Of a stretch of 64,000 nt of DNA, positions 53,774 through 62,828 are shown one piece after another; position 1 is the stretch's first letter, and every line of letters begins with the position of its first letter. The DNA is from an uncultured Acetatifactor sp. (GTDB lineage: Bacteria; Bacillota; Clostridia; Lachnospirales; Lachnospiraceae): contig CANPWA010000001.1 of assembly GCA_947581865.1 (NCBI GenBank), positions 124,001 through 188,000 on the forward strand, given 5' to 3'. Position numbers and translations under genes: made by a program. Below the pieces are notes generated by a model that was given only the letters and a program-made list of their open reading frames with translations, had not been told where the DNA came from and made no database searches.

Positions 53774-55521
53774 TGTTGCAGATTATCAAGAAACTTCGTG
53801 TCCTGTTGGACAGAAAACAAAAGACTGCCATGGCGGGACTGATAGTGCTGATGGTGATCGGCGCGTTTCTGCAGACCGCGGGGGTGGGGCTTCTGGTCCA
53901 GGTGGTCAATATCGTCATCGATCCCGAGGCGGTGCAAAAAAGCAGGATCGCCTCCTGGATCTATGAGCTGTCCGGCAGCCCGGACTATGAGACCTTCGCG
54001 GTGTCCGTCATGGCGCTTCTGATCGCGACTTTTATTGTAAAGAACATCTTTCTCTATGTGCAGCAGAAGCTGACTTTTGCCTTTGTCTACACCAATCAGT
54101 TCCGCACCTCGGAGCGGATGATGCGCAATTATCTGCGCAGGAGCTATGAGTTTTATCTGAACGCGGACACGGCGGTGGTGCAGCGGAGCATCACCTCGGA
54201 CGTAAACAATATGTACGCCCTGATCCTGGCGCTTTTGCAGATGCTGTCGGACGGCGTGGTATCCCTGTTTATCATCCTTTATTGTTTTGCCACCAACGGG
54301 ACCATGACCATGCTTTTAGCTGCGGTGATGCTTCTTTTGATGTTCGGGGTCAAGGTGGTCTTGAAGCCTGTCATGTATAAGGCGGGCAAGGACAATCAGG
54401 ATTACTACAGCGGGCTGTTCAAATGGATCTCCCAGACGGTGCAGGGGATCAAGGAGGTCAAGATCGCGGGCAAGGAACAATATTTTGTCAACGAGTACAA
54501 AAAATGCGGGCAGGGATATGTGAATGCCGTGCAGCGCTACAGCCTCTATAACAATATCCCCAAGCTCCTCATCGAGGCGGCGTGCGTGGCGACCATGGTG
54601 GGGTACATGATCTATCTGGTGGTGACAGGCGTCCCCACGGAGAATATGCTGACGGTGTTCTCCACGCTGGCGGCAGCCGCCTTTGTGCTTCTGCCCTGTG
54701 TGAACCGCATCAACAACCAGATCAATTCCATCGCCTATTTCGAGCCCTTTTTCATGGGGGTCAGCGACAATCTCCAGGATGAGATCAACGGCGAGAAGGT
54801 GGATATGAGCTTTGCCACGGACGAGGAGGAAAAGCTTCCCGTGGAGCATACGATCGAGCTTAAGGACATCACCTATGCCTATCCCAACACGGAGAAGCTG
54901 ATCTTTGACCATGCGGATCTTATCATTCCCGTGGGAGCCTCCGTGGGGATCGTGGGCACTTCCGGGGCGGGAAAGAGCACGGTGGTGGACATCCTGCTGG
55001 GGCTTTTGGAGGTAAAGAGCGGGGTGGTTCTGGCAGACGGCGTGGACACGAAGACCCGGTATCGCAAATGGCTGAAAAATGTGGGCTATATTCCCCAGAT
55101 GATCTTTATGCTGGACGACACCATCCGGAAAAATGTCGCCTTCGGCGTGCCCGAGGAGCAGATCGACGAGGAGAGGCTCTGGGAGGTGCTTAGGGAGGCG
55201 CAGCTTGACGAGTTTATCCGCACCCTGCCCGAAGGGGCGGACACAGGGATCGGCGAGAGGGGGATCCGCCTCTCCGGCGGTCAGAGACAGCGCATCGGCA
55301 TTGCCAGGGCGCTGTATAATGATCCGGAAGTCCTGATCCTGGACGAGGCCACTTCGGCGCTGGACAATGACACCGAGGCGGCGATCATGGAGGCGATCAA
55401 CAGACTCCATGGCAGAAAGACATTGATCATCATTGCCCACAGACTGCAGACCATTGAAAAATGCGACCTGGTGTACCGGGTGGAAAATGGGAAAGCCTGT
55501 CTGGAGAGGGGCAGCCTATGA
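53773..55521 (+). CDS. ABC flippase for lipid-linked glycans, PglK-like
   Basis: The 582-residue half transporter has six membrane helices (to about residue 320), then an ATPase domain with Walker A G395-T-S-G-A-G-K-S-T403, signature LSGGQ at 500-504 and Walker B ILDEA (D524, E525). The segment VGYIPQMIFMLDDTIRKN resembles PglK, which flips undecaprenyl-pyrophosphate heptasaccharide. The ATG shares one base with the preceding stop. It gives the locus a second exporter besides Wzx at 16489. The bacillosamine module at the other end of the window fits a PglK-type substrate. Confidence 0.83.
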   Translation: MLQIIKKLRVLLDRKQKTAMAGLIVLMVIGAFLQTAGVGLLVQVVNIVIDPEAVQKSRIASWIYELSGSPDYETFAVSVMALLIATFIVKNIFLYVQQKLTFAFVYTNQFRTSERMMRNYLRRSYEFYLNADTAVVQRSITSDVNNMYALILALLQMLSDGVVSLFIILYCFATNGTMTMLLAAVMLLLMFGVKVVLKPVMYKAGKDNQDYYSGLFKWISQTVQGIKEVKIAGKEQYFVNEYKKCGQGYVNAVQRYSLYNNIPKLLIEAACVATMVGYMIYLVVTGVPTENMLTVFSTLAAAAFVLLPCVNRINNQINSIAYFEPFFMGVSDNLQDEINGEKVDMSFATDEEEKLPVEHTIELKDITYAYPNTEKLIFDHADLIIPVGASVGIVGTSGAGKSTVVDILLGLLEVKSGVVLADGVDTKTRYRKWLKNVGYIPQMIFMLDDTIRKNVAFGVPEEQIDEERLWEVLREAQLDEFIRTLPEGADTGIGERGIRLSGGQRQRIGIARALYNDPEVLILDEATSALDNDTEAAIMEAINRLHGRKTLIIIAHRLQTIEKCDLVYRVENGKACLERGSL

Positions 55522-56552
55522 GACTGAGCGTCATTGTTCCGGTGTACAATATGGCGGCGGACGACAAACTGACTTACTGTCTGGACTCTCTGGTAAACCA
55601 GACTTTGCAGGAGCCCTATGAGATCCTCGCGGTGGACGATGCGTCCACGGACGATTCCCTGAAGATATTGAGGGAGTACGAGGCGCGGTATCCCGGTCTG
55701 GTGAAAGTGATCCCCTGTGAGGTCAACAGACGTCAGGGCGGCGCCAAGAATACAGGGCTGAAAGCCGCAGCAGGAGAATGGATCGGCTTCATCGACAGCG
55801 ACGACTGGGTGACGCCCGACTATTATGAAAAGCTTTTAAAGAGGGCGGATGAGACCGGAGCGGATCTGGTGGGCTGTGACTACAGCCTGGTGGACCGGCA
55901 CACCATGGAGACCGGGCAGGTGGTGCGCAGCAATTTCCCGGAACAGACGGGCGTTATGGACGAGGAGAAGCACAGACTGCTGTTCATGCGCCCCGGAAGC
56001 ATGGTCATCAAGATCTATAAGCATCAGGTGATCCTGGAGAATCATCTCGGGTTTCCGGAAGAGATATTTTATGAGGATAATTGCGCGGGTCCGTTGTGGT
56101 CTTTGTATTTCACCCGGTTTGAGCGGGTGGAGGAACCGCTGTATTATTATTATCAGCACAGCGTGTCCACGGTGCATCACATTACGGAGGAGAAATGCAG
56201 AGACCGGATGAGGGCGGCAGAACTTCTCTATCAGGAATGTGAGCGGCGGGGATTTTTAGAAAAGTATCACGATGAGATAGAGTATCGTTTTTGTGAATTG
56301 TACTATGTGATCACCCTTTTTTCTTATATGTCCGGCGTAAAGCATCCCGGGCTGTCCTTTGTGAGGAGGATGCGCCGGGAGGCGGAGGAGAGATTTCCGG
56401 CGTTTCGCGCCAACCGGTATTATCTGCAGTATACCGGGGAGGAAGAGAAAAAGCTGATCGCCCTGCAGGCGGGATCGGATTTAATATTTTACTGGTATTA
56501 CCGGCTGAAGCTGTGGGTGAGGAAAATCCGCACAGTGAAGAACGGGCAGTGA
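55518..56552 (+). CDS. GT2 family glycosyltransferase
   Basis: The 344-residue GT-A enzyme has RLSVIVPVYNMAADDKL, LAVDDASTDDSLKIL and the metal motif FIDSDDWVTPDYY, and a C-terminal helical domain of about 150 residues (EEIFYEDNCAGPLWSLYF). It is typical of capsular GT2 enzymes. ATG 55518 overlaps the ABC gene stop by four bases. It ends 14 bases before pseF. Donor unknown. Confidence 0.83.
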   Translation: MRLSVIVPVYNMAADDKLTYCLDSLVNQTLQEPYEILAVDDASTDDSLKILREYEARYPGLVKVIPCEVNRRQGGAKNTGLKAAAGEWIGFIDSDDWVTPDYYEKLLKRADETGADLVGCDYSLVDRHTMETGQVVRSNFPEQTGVMDEEKHRLLFMRPGSMVIKIYKHQVILENHLGFPEEIFYEDNCAGPLWSLYFTRFERVEEPLYYYYQHSVSTVHHITEEKCRDRMRAAELLYQECERRGFLEKYHDEIEYRFCELYYVITLFSYMSGVKHPGLSFVRRMRREAEERFPAFRANRYYLQYTGEEEKKLIALQAGSDLIFYWYYRLKLWVRKIRTVKNGQ

Positions 56553-56566
56553 GGAAGGCAGAGGAT

Positions 56567-57265
56567 ATGGAACGGAAAAAAATTGCGATCATCACGGCGC
56601 GGGGAGGGAGCAGGCGCATTCCCCGCAAAAACATCAAGGAATTCTGCGGGAAGCCGATTTTGGCTTATTCCGTTCAGGCGGCGGTCAAAAGCGGGCTGTT
56701 TGACACTGTGATGGTGTCCACCGACGATGAAGAGATCGCCCGGATCGCGGAAGAATACGGCGCGGAGGTTCCCTTTTACCGGAGCGCGGAGACGGCGGAC
56801 GATCATGCCACCACCAACGATGTGCTGCTGGAGGTGCTGGCGGAATATGAAAAGCGGGGACAGAAGTTTGACCTGGCGGTGTGCCTCTATCCCACCGCGC
56901 CCTTTGTCACGGCGCAGAAGCTGAAGACGGCGGTGGAGCGGCTTGAGGAAAGTGACGCGGACACGCTGATCCCCGTGGTGGCGTTCTCCTATCCGCCCCA
57001 GCGCGCCATGATCGTGGAAAAGGGCAGGCTGGTGTTTGAATATCCCCAGTATCTGGACAGCCGTTCCCAGGATCTGACGCCCCATTATCACGATGCGGGA
57101 CAGTTTTATGTGTTCCGCACCGACGCATTTTTGACAAACAGGAAATTGATGATAGGAAATATCCTGCCCATGGTGATGTCGGAGCTGGAGGTACAGGATA
57201 TCGACAACGAGACGGATTGGGCGATCGCCGAGATGAAGTACCGTCTGATGCAGGATAAGGCATAA
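56567..57265 (+). CDS. pseF: CMP-pseudaminic acid cytidylyltransferase, PseF
   Basis: The 232-residue protein has the CMP-nonulosonate synthetase signature IITARGGSRRIPRKNIKEFC and CLYPTAPFVTAQKL, DAGQFYVFR and the C-terminal EVQDIDNETDWAIAE. Length and motifs match PseF, which activates pseudaminic acid with CTP. NeuA or LegF are close relatives, but the neighbouring PseI/PseG/PseH types favour PseF. ATG 56567 follows AGGCAGAGGA. Twelve bases separate it from the HAD-IIIC gene. Confidence 0.9.
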   Translation: MERKKIAIITARGGSRRIPRKNIKEFCGKPILAYSVQAAVKSGLFDTVMVSTDDEEIARIAEEYGAEVPFYRSAETADDHATTNDVLLEVLAEYEKRGQKFDLAVCLYPTAPFVTAQKLKTAVERLEESDADTLIPVVAFSYPPQRAMIVEKGRLVFEYPQYLDSRSQDLTPHYHDAGQFYVFRTDAFLTNRKLMIGNILPMVMSELEVQDIDNETDWAIAEMKYRLMQDKA

Positions 57266-57276
57266 AGGAGTCTGTT

Positions 57277-58941
57277 ATGGGAGAGCAAAAGGGCGGCAGC
57301 CGGATCGCGCTGCTTTCCAATGTGAATATGAACGCCGTTATTCGGGCTCTAAATAGCCAGACTCAAATTTATGAGCCGGAGGGCTACGGCAATGAGCTGG
57401 GGATCCTTTTGAACCCGGCGTCCTCCTACCATGCCTTTGCGCCCCGGATCACGTTTTTGGTGCTGGATCTGCTGGAGCTGACAGAGCATGAACTGACAGA
57501 GCGGGGGGCAGCTTTGCGGATGGACGCATGGCTGGGGGATTTTGAGAACGCCCTGCGGCCGGACGGCATCTATTATGTCAGCGACGCCTATCTGTGGGGG
57601 GAGGAGCTGGACGCGGCCCGGATGCTGACGGAGCGGACAGAGCTGGAGAATCTGTGGAACGAAAAGCTTAAGGAGTTCTGCGGGCGGCATTCCAATGTGC
57701 GGATCCTGCCCTATCACCGCATGATCTGCAGACTGGGAGAGGAAAACGCGTTCTCCCGGAAGATGTGGTACATGGGAAAGATGCCTTTGGGAAACGAGGC
57801 GGGAAAACGTCTGGCAGAGCTGATTTTGGAGAAAACCGGGCTGGAGAGCCGCACGCCCAAAAAGGTGCTGGCGCTGGATCTGGACAACACGCTCTGGGGA
57901 GGTCTTGCGGGAGAGCATGACCATCGCCCCATTCTTCTCTCGGAAGAACACGGCGGGCTCGCCTACAAAAATCTGCAGCGGGTGATCCTGCAGATGCAGA
58001 GGCAGGGAGTGATCCTGGTCATAGTGTCCAAGAACAATCCGGGGGACGTGGAGGAGCTTATGAGCAGCCATCCCCATATGGTGCTCCGCCCGGAATGCTT
58101 TGCGGCGCGCCGGATCAACTGGGAGCCAAAGCATGAAAATCTCATGGAGCTTTCAAAAGAATTGAATCTGGGGCTGGATTCCTTTGTGTTCTGGGACGAC
58201 AATCCCCAGGAGCGCATGCTGGTGAGCCGTCTACTCCCCCAGGTGACGGTGCCTCCGTTCCCGGACAGCCCGGAGGAGCTGGCCCCGGCCATGACGGAAA
58301 TTTACCGGGCCTATTTTGAAAAGCCCGCGCTCACCCGGGAGGATCTGGACAAGACCGGACAATATGCGGACAATGCAAAGCGGGAGGCCGCCCGGCAAAG
58401 GGCTCAAAGCTTTGAGGATTATCTCAAAGCGCTCAGGATCGTGGTCACAAGGGTGGACGCGGCAGACTGTGCGGGCAGGCTGGAAGCGTTGTTCAACAAG
58501 ACCAATCAGTTTAACCTGACCACGAAAAGACATGCTCCCGGAGATCTGGAGCGCATGGTGCGGGACAAAAACAGGATCGTCTATGCCTACCGGGTGGAGG
58601 ACTGTTTCGGGGACAGCGGCATCGTGGCCGCGTTGACAGTCTGCACCGAGGATTCTGTCCCGGTGATCGAGGAGTTTGTTATGAGCTGCCGGGTCATGGG
58701 CAGGAATATCGAGCAGGGGATTCTTGGGGATGTGGAGAGGAGCCTGCAGGAACAGGGATACAAAGCCGTCAGGGGAGTTTATATACCCACGGACAAAAAC
58801 AAACCTGTCGCAGAGCTGTACCGGAGGCTGGGATATAAGAGAGCCGCATCGGGCAGGGAGCCGGAGGGCGGCGCACAGATTTATGAACTGGAACTGGACA
58901 GGGCGCCTGTCCGGGAATTTATCGGAGAGATCAAAAATTAG
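57277..58941 (+). CDS. FkbH-like HAD-IIIC protein (acyl/glyceryl-ACP forming type)
   Basis: The 554-residue protein has an N-terminal domain of about 190 residues (IALLSNVNMNAVIRALN), then a HAD-IIIC domain with D201-L-D203-N-T205, S251-K252 and D307-D308, and a C-terminal GNAT-like region (ALFNKTNQFNLTTKR, then MSCRVMGRNIEQ). This is the FkbH architecture; FkbH-type enzymes load a glyceryl group from 1,3-bisphosphoglycerate onto an ACP. The ACP gene follows after 12 bases. Usually found in polyketide pathways, its insertion between pseF and pseH is unusual. Substrate not proven here. Confidence 0.87.
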   Translation: MGEQKGGSRIALLSNVNMNAVIRALNSQTQIYEPEGYGNELGILLNPASSYHAFAPRITFLVLDLLELTEHELTERGAALRMDAWLGDFENALRPDGIYYVSDAYLWGEELDAARMLTERTELENLWNEKLKEFCGRHSNVRILPYHRMICRLGEENAFSRKMWYMGKMPLGNEAGKRLAELILEKTGLESRTPKKVLALDLDNTLWGGLAGEHDHRPILLSEEHGGLAYKNLQRVILQMQRQGVILVIVSKNNPGDVEELMSSHPHMVLRPECFAARRINWEPKHENLMELSKELNLGLDSFVFWDDNPQERMLVSRLLPQVTVPPFPDSPEELAPAMTEIYRAYFEKPALTREDLDKTGQYADNAKREAARQRAQSFEDYLKALRIVVTRVDAADCAGRLEALFNKTNQFNLTTKRHAPGDLERMVRDKNRIVYAYRVEDCFGDSGIVAALTVCTEDSVPVIEEFVMSCRVMGRNIEQGILGDVERSLQEQGYKAVRGVYIPTDKNKPVAELYRRLGYKRAASGREPEGGAQIYELELDRAPVREFIGEIKN

Positions 58942-58953
58942 AAGGAGATTGCC

Positions 58954-59190
58954 ATGGCAGACAAGGTTACGCAGAGAGACATACTGGATCTGATCGAAGA
59001 ACTGCTGAAGGTGCCCGCGGGCAGCATCACTGCGGACACACAGATCGGGGATGTGGAGGAATGGGATTCTCTGATGCACGTGATGATCATCGGAGAGCTG
59101 GAGAGCAGGCTGGGAGTGGTCATCCCGCTGGAGGACGCGGTGGAAGTGACCTGCGTGAGAGAACTTTTAGAGAGGGCAGGCTGTCTATGA
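58954..59190 (+). CDS. Acyl carrier protein
   Basis: The 78-residue acidic helical protein carries the phosphopantetheine site EEWDSLMHV (Ser39 in D38-S39-L40) in the standard position and ends in the expected third and fourth helices. It follows AGAAGGAGATT and overlaps the next gene by four bases (ATGA), coupling it to PseH. No ketosynthase or acyltransferase is near, so it probably serves the FkbH-like protein and not fatty-acid synthesis. Confidence 0.9.
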   Translation: MADKVTQRDILDLIEELLKVPAGSITADTQIGDVEEWDSLMHVMIIGELESRLGVVIPLEDAVEVTCVRELLERAGCL

Positions 59191-59744
59191 GTGTGACTTT
59201 GCGCGACATCCGGGAGGACGATCTGGAACAGATCATGAACTGGCGCATGATGCCGGACATCACCCGTTATATGAACACCGATCCGAAGCTGACGCTGGAG
59301 GGACAGAAAATCTGGTTTGCCTCTGTCCGGCAGAACCCTGACGTGCGGTACTGGATGATCGAGGCGGACGGCGAGGCTGCCGGAGTCATCAATCTCACCG
59401 GGCTGACCAGGGAGGACGGCATTCTCGGCTGGGCCTACTATATGGGGGAAAAGAGACTGCGCAGCATACAGACGGCTCTGGCGCTGGAGATGAGTCTGTA
59501 TGACCACGCGTTTCTGGAGCTGGGAAAGCGGGCGGTGTACAGCGATGTCTTTACGTTAAACGCCGGAGTGATCACGCTGCACAGGCTCTGCGGCTGTGAG
59601 GTCGTGGAGGAAAAAAAGAACGCCGTGACAAAGAACGGTGTGTCTTATGATGTGACCTATCTGCGCATGACGGCAGAAAACTGGTTTGCCCTCAGGGAGG
59701 GCAAACGGTATGAGAAAATTTCCTTTCCCGGAAACGAGAGATAG
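59187..59744 (+). CDS. pseH: PseH-like GNAT acyltransferase
   Basis: The 185-residue GNAT protein has TLRDIREDDLEQIMNWRMMP, MNTDPKLTLEGQKIWF and a CoA/acyl-binding region GWAYYMGEKRLRSIQTA, matching PseH, which N-acetylates UDP-4-amino-4,6-dideoxy-AltNAc. Its start overlaps the ACP stop, and pseI follows. Direct coupling to an ACP opens the possibility that it, or a second enzyme, uses an acyl-ACP donor; FeeM shows that the GNAT fold can do so. Acetyl-CoA remains the default donor. Confidence 0.87.
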   Translation: MSVTLRDIREDDLEQIMNWRMMPDITRYMNTDPKLTLEGQKIWFASVRQNPDVRYWMIEADGEAAGVINLTGLTREDGILGWAYYMGEKRLRSIQTALALEMSLYDHAFLELGKRAVYSDVFTLNAGVITLHRLCGCEVVEEKKNAVTKNGVSYDVTYLRMTAENWFALREGKRYEKISFPGNER

Positions 59745-59790
59745 CGGGAAAGGCAGATGCAGAACATTCGTCAGGAATCCGGAGGAGAGC

Positions 59791-60852
59791 ATGAACAAGG
59801 AAATCAAAATCGGAAGTCATATCATCAGCAGGACATCCCCCACCTTCATCATCGCGGAGATGTCTGCCAATCATCTGATGGACTATGAACGCGCGGTGGC
59901 TATCATGCGGGCGGCGAAGGAGGCGGGCGCGGACGCGGTGAAGATTCAGACCTACACGCCCGACACCATCACATTAAACTGTGACGATCCCTGTTTTCAG
60001 ATCACCCAGGGGACGATCTGGGACGGCACCACGCTCTATAAGCTGTACCAGACCGCATACACGCCCTGGGAGTGGCAGCCGAAACTCCAGGCTGCCGCGG
60101 CGGATCTGGGGCTGGAGTTTTTCTCCTCCCCCTTTGACTTCTCCTCCGTGGACTTTCTGGATAAGATGAATGTGCCTGCCTACAAGATCGCGAGCTTTGA
60201 GATCAACGATATCCCTCTGATCCGAAAGATCGCGAAGCTGGGGAAACCCATGATCTTTGCCACGGGCGTCGCCAGACTGCAGGATATTGAGATGGCGCTG
60301 CAGACCTGTAAGGAAGCGGGCAATGAGGACGTGATCCTGCTGAAATGTACTTCTTCCTATCCCGCGCCCTACGAAGACATCAATCTGAGGACCATTCCCT
60401 CCATGGCGGAGACCTTTGACTGTATCACGGGGCTGTCCGATCACAGCATGGGGCATGCCGTGGCGGACGCTGCGGTGGCGCTGGGGGCGAAGGTGGTGGA
60501 GAAGCATCTGACCCTGTCCCGGGCGGACGGGGGCGCGGACGCCGCCTTTTCCATGGAGCCGGAGGAATTCCGGACCATGACGGAGGACATCCGCAGGATC
60601 GAGAAGGCGCTGGGAAGCGTCACCTATGAGCTGACGGAAAAACAGACCCGGGAGAGGGAGCATTCCCGTTCCCTCTTTGTGGCAAAGGATATGAAGGCGG
60701 GGGAAGTCTTCACCCCCGAAAATCTCCGCTCCGTGCGTCCCGGATGCGGGCTGCACACGATGTATTATGAGGAGATTTTGGGAAAAAGGATCACGAGAGA
60801 CGCGAAACTGGGAACTCCCATGAGCTGGGAGCTGGTAGATTTTGGAGAGTAG
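59791..60852 (+). CDS. pseI: Pseudaminic acid synthase, PseI
   Basis: The 353-residue NeuB-family TIM barrel has IIAEMSANHLMDYERAV, AVKIQTYTPDTITLNCD, KCTSSYPAPYEDINLR, GLSDHSMGHAVADAAVALGA and KHLTLSRADGGADAAFSMEP, and a C-terminal antifreeze-like (SAF) domain starting about residue 290. The QTYTPDT segment is typical of PseI rather than NeuB or LegI. It condenses the 6-deoxy-2,4-diacetamido sugar with phosphoenolpyruvate. ATG 59791 follows GGAGGAGAGC. pseG begins two bases after its stop. Confidence 0.92.
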   Translation: MNKEIKIGSHIISRTSPTFIIAEMSANHLMDYERAVAIMRAAKEAGADAVKIQTYTPDTITLNCDDPCFQITQGTIWDGTTLYKLYQTAYTPWEWQPKLQAAAADLGLEFFSSPFDFSSVDFLDKMNVPAYKIASFEINDIPLIRKIAKLGKPMIFATGVARLQDIEMALQTCKEAGNEDVILLKCTSSYPAPYEDINLRTIPSMAETFDCITGLSDHSMGHAVADAAVALGAKVVEKHLTLSRADGGADAAFSMEPEEFRTMTEDIRRIEKALGSVTYELTEKQTREREHSRSLFVAKDMKAGEVFTPENLRSVRPGCGLHTMYYEEILGKRITRDAKLGTPMSWELVDFGE

Positions 60853-60854
60853 AT

Positions 60855-61931
60855 ATGCTGATCATTCGTGCGGACGGAAATGCAAAAACGGGAGCGGGGC
60901 ATCTTATGCGGTGTCTGACCATTGCCGAGGCGGCAGCGGAGCGTGAGGGCACAGAGGAGATACTTTTTTTGTGTGCGGATCAGGATTCTGCCGGGCTGGT
61001 CAGAAACAGCGGATTCCGGGCACAGGTATTCGGGACGGATTACCGGGATATGGAGTCGGAGCTGTGGGCGCATACGGATGGAAAGAGCAGAAAAAACCGA
61101 TATGCCAAAAAAGGAGATGCCGGGAATCTGTGGGATCTGTGGGTGACCGGCTCGCAGAATTGTATTCTCGTGGACAGCTATTATGTCACGGAAGAGTACC
61201 TGGAGGGGCTTAAGCGCTACGGGAAAGTGTGGCTTCTGGATGATATGCAGGACCATGCCTATCCTGCGGACGGTATCATCAACTATCATGTGTTCGCGGA
61301 TCCGAAGATCTATGAGAGATTATACCGGGATGCCGTGCCGCAGCTGTGCCTGGGAGCCTCTTATATCCCGCTGAGAAAGCAGTTTGAAAACCTGCCCTAT
61401 CAGGTGGGGCGGCAGGTCAGAAATATCCTGATCACCACCGGGGGCGGCGACGCGGAGAATCTTGCGGAAAAAATACTGACTGCTCTTGAAGACCCGGAAA
61501 GGATCTTTCATGTGCCGGTGGGGCGTTTCAGCCCCCATCTCGAAAGATGGAAGTTGTTGGAGCAGCAATACGGGAATGTGCGCGTCTATCACGATGTAAA
61601 GGATATGGCAGAGCTGATGCAGAAATGCGACCTGGCAGTCACGGCGGGGGGCAGTACCCTGTACGAGCTGGCGGCAGTGGGGGTTCCCTTTGTCTGCTTT
61701 TCCTGCGCGGGCAATCAGGAGGCATTGGTGGAGTACATGGGCAGTGCGGATGCGGGCGTGAGCGCCGGGGCGTGGCATCAGGATGCGGAGGGCACGTTAG
61801 TGAGAATTTCAGAGGGAGTGGAGCGGCTGTGCCGGGATGAAAAACTCCGCCATAGCTGCAGCGAAAAAGGCAGGAGCCTGGTTGACGGGCAGGGGGCAAA
61901 GAGACTGGCACAGGTGCTGGGCGATCTATAG
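60855..61931 (+). CDS. pseG: UDP-2,4-diacetamido-2,4,6-trideoxy-beta-L-altropyranose hydrolase, PseG
   Basis: The 358-residue GT-B-fold hydrolase starts IIRADGNAKTGAGHLMRCL, with the catalytic-position His16, and has ITTGGGDAENLAEKIL and VTAGGSTLYELAAVGVPFV, all diagnostic of PseG. It removes UDP before condensation by PseI. An insertion around residues 65-95 (GKSRKNRYAKKGDAGNLWDL) is unusual for the family. Two bases after pseI, 11 before an SGNH gene. Confidence 0.9.
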   Translation: MLIIRADGNAKTGAGHLMRCLTIAEAAAEREGTEEILFLCADQDSAGLVRNSGFRAQVFGTDYRDMESELWAHTDGKSRKNRYAKKGDAGNLWDLWVTGSQNCILVDSYYVTEEYLEGLKRYGKVWLLDDMQDHAYPADGIINYHVFADPKIYERLYRDAVPQLCLGASYIPLRKQFENLPYQVGRQVRNILITTGGGDAENLAEKILTALEDPERIFHVPVGRFSPHLERWKLLEQQYGNVRVYHDVKDMAELMQKCDLAVTAGGSTLYELAAVGVPFVCFSCAGNQEALVEYMGSADAGVSAGAWHQDAEGTLVRISEGVERLCRDEKLRHSCSEKGRSLVDGQGAKRLAQVLGDL

Positions 61932-61942
61932 CGGAGGAAGAT

Positions 61943-62794
61943 TTGGGCAGAGAGAGACGGAGGAAGTCGAAAATCATATATGGAATCCTCGCAGCCCTGG
62001 TGTTTGTGGCCCTTGCGGGAGTTACCTTTCCCCGCGGGCAGAGGAAGATTCAGAGGACGGAATATCCGGTAGTGATACTGGGGGACAGCCTGTTGGGGCT
62101 GTGCCGGGACGAAACTTCCGTGTCAGAAATCCTGAGCAGACGGCTGGGAAGAGAAGTGTTCAACGGGGCCTTCGGCGGGACCTGTATGGCGGTACAAAAT
62201 CAGCATACGGGCGATATTTATACCACGGAACTGTTGAGTATGGTGAGTCTGTCTAAGGCTGTGGCGGCGGACGATTTCGGTGTACAGCAGACTGTCCGCG
62301 GCAGACGGGAAGTGATGGACTATTTCATGGATACGGTGGATGAGCTGGAATGTGTGGATTTTCGGAAGGTGGAGATTTTGATCCTGGAATTTGGGATCAA
62401 TGACTATCACGCCGGAATCCCCTTGGAGAACGAACAAGACCCTTTCGATGAGACCACTTATGCGGGAGCGCTCAGGAGTGTGATCCATACGCTGCGAAAG
62501 AGTAATCCGGACATGAGGATCATACTCGCCACCCCTACCTACTCCTGGTATCCCTCCCATAAGCTGACCTGTGAGGAGTATGTGACAGGGGATGTATTTC
62601 TGGAGGCATATGTGGAGAAAGAGAAGGACGTGGGGGAAGAGATGGACGTGGAGGTGATCGACCTGTATCATGGGATGTACGAACACGAGGTCTGGGACGA
62701 TTGGAAGACCTACACGATAGACGGGCTGCACCCCAATTTAGATGCGAGGGAGTGGATCGCCGGCAGGCTGGAGGCGGCGATCCTTGACAGATAA
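61943..62794 (+). CDS. SGNH/GDSL hydrolase with N-terminal membrane anchor
   Basis: The 283-residue protein has one membrane helix (about 10-28) and an SGNH domain with G47-D48-S49-L50, G151-I-N153-D154 and D260/H263 in IDGLHPNLD. The TTG start has GGAGG five bases upstream. As the gene immediately after the pseudaminic acid pathway it may remove or transfer an O- or N-linked acyl group on the exported nonulosonic acid. It shares the catalytic layout of the larger SGNH protein at 47454-48890 but not its extra domain. Confidence 0.83.
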   Translation: MGRERRRKSKIIYGILAALVFVALAGVTFPRGQRKIQRTEYPVVILGDSLLGLCRDETSVSEILSRRLGREVFNGAFGGTCMAVQNQHTGDIYTTELLSMVSLSKAVAADDFGVQQTVRGRREVMDYFMDTVDELECVDFRKVEILILEFGINDYHAGIPLENEQDPFDETTYAGALRSVIHTLRKSNPDMRIILATPTYSWYPSHKLTCEEYVTGDVFLEAYVEKEKDVGEEMDVEVIDLYHGMYEHEVWDDWKTYTIDGLHPNLDAREWIAGRLEAAILDR

Positions 62795-62828
62795 CATACC
62801 AAGAGGGGCAGGGAAAGAGGAACGTGAC

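Noticed and set aside
54316..55440. Long minus-strand open frame opposite the ABC transporter
   Set aside because: It mirrors a GC-rich real gene, is rich in His/Arg/Asp without any family pattern, and has no ribosome site.
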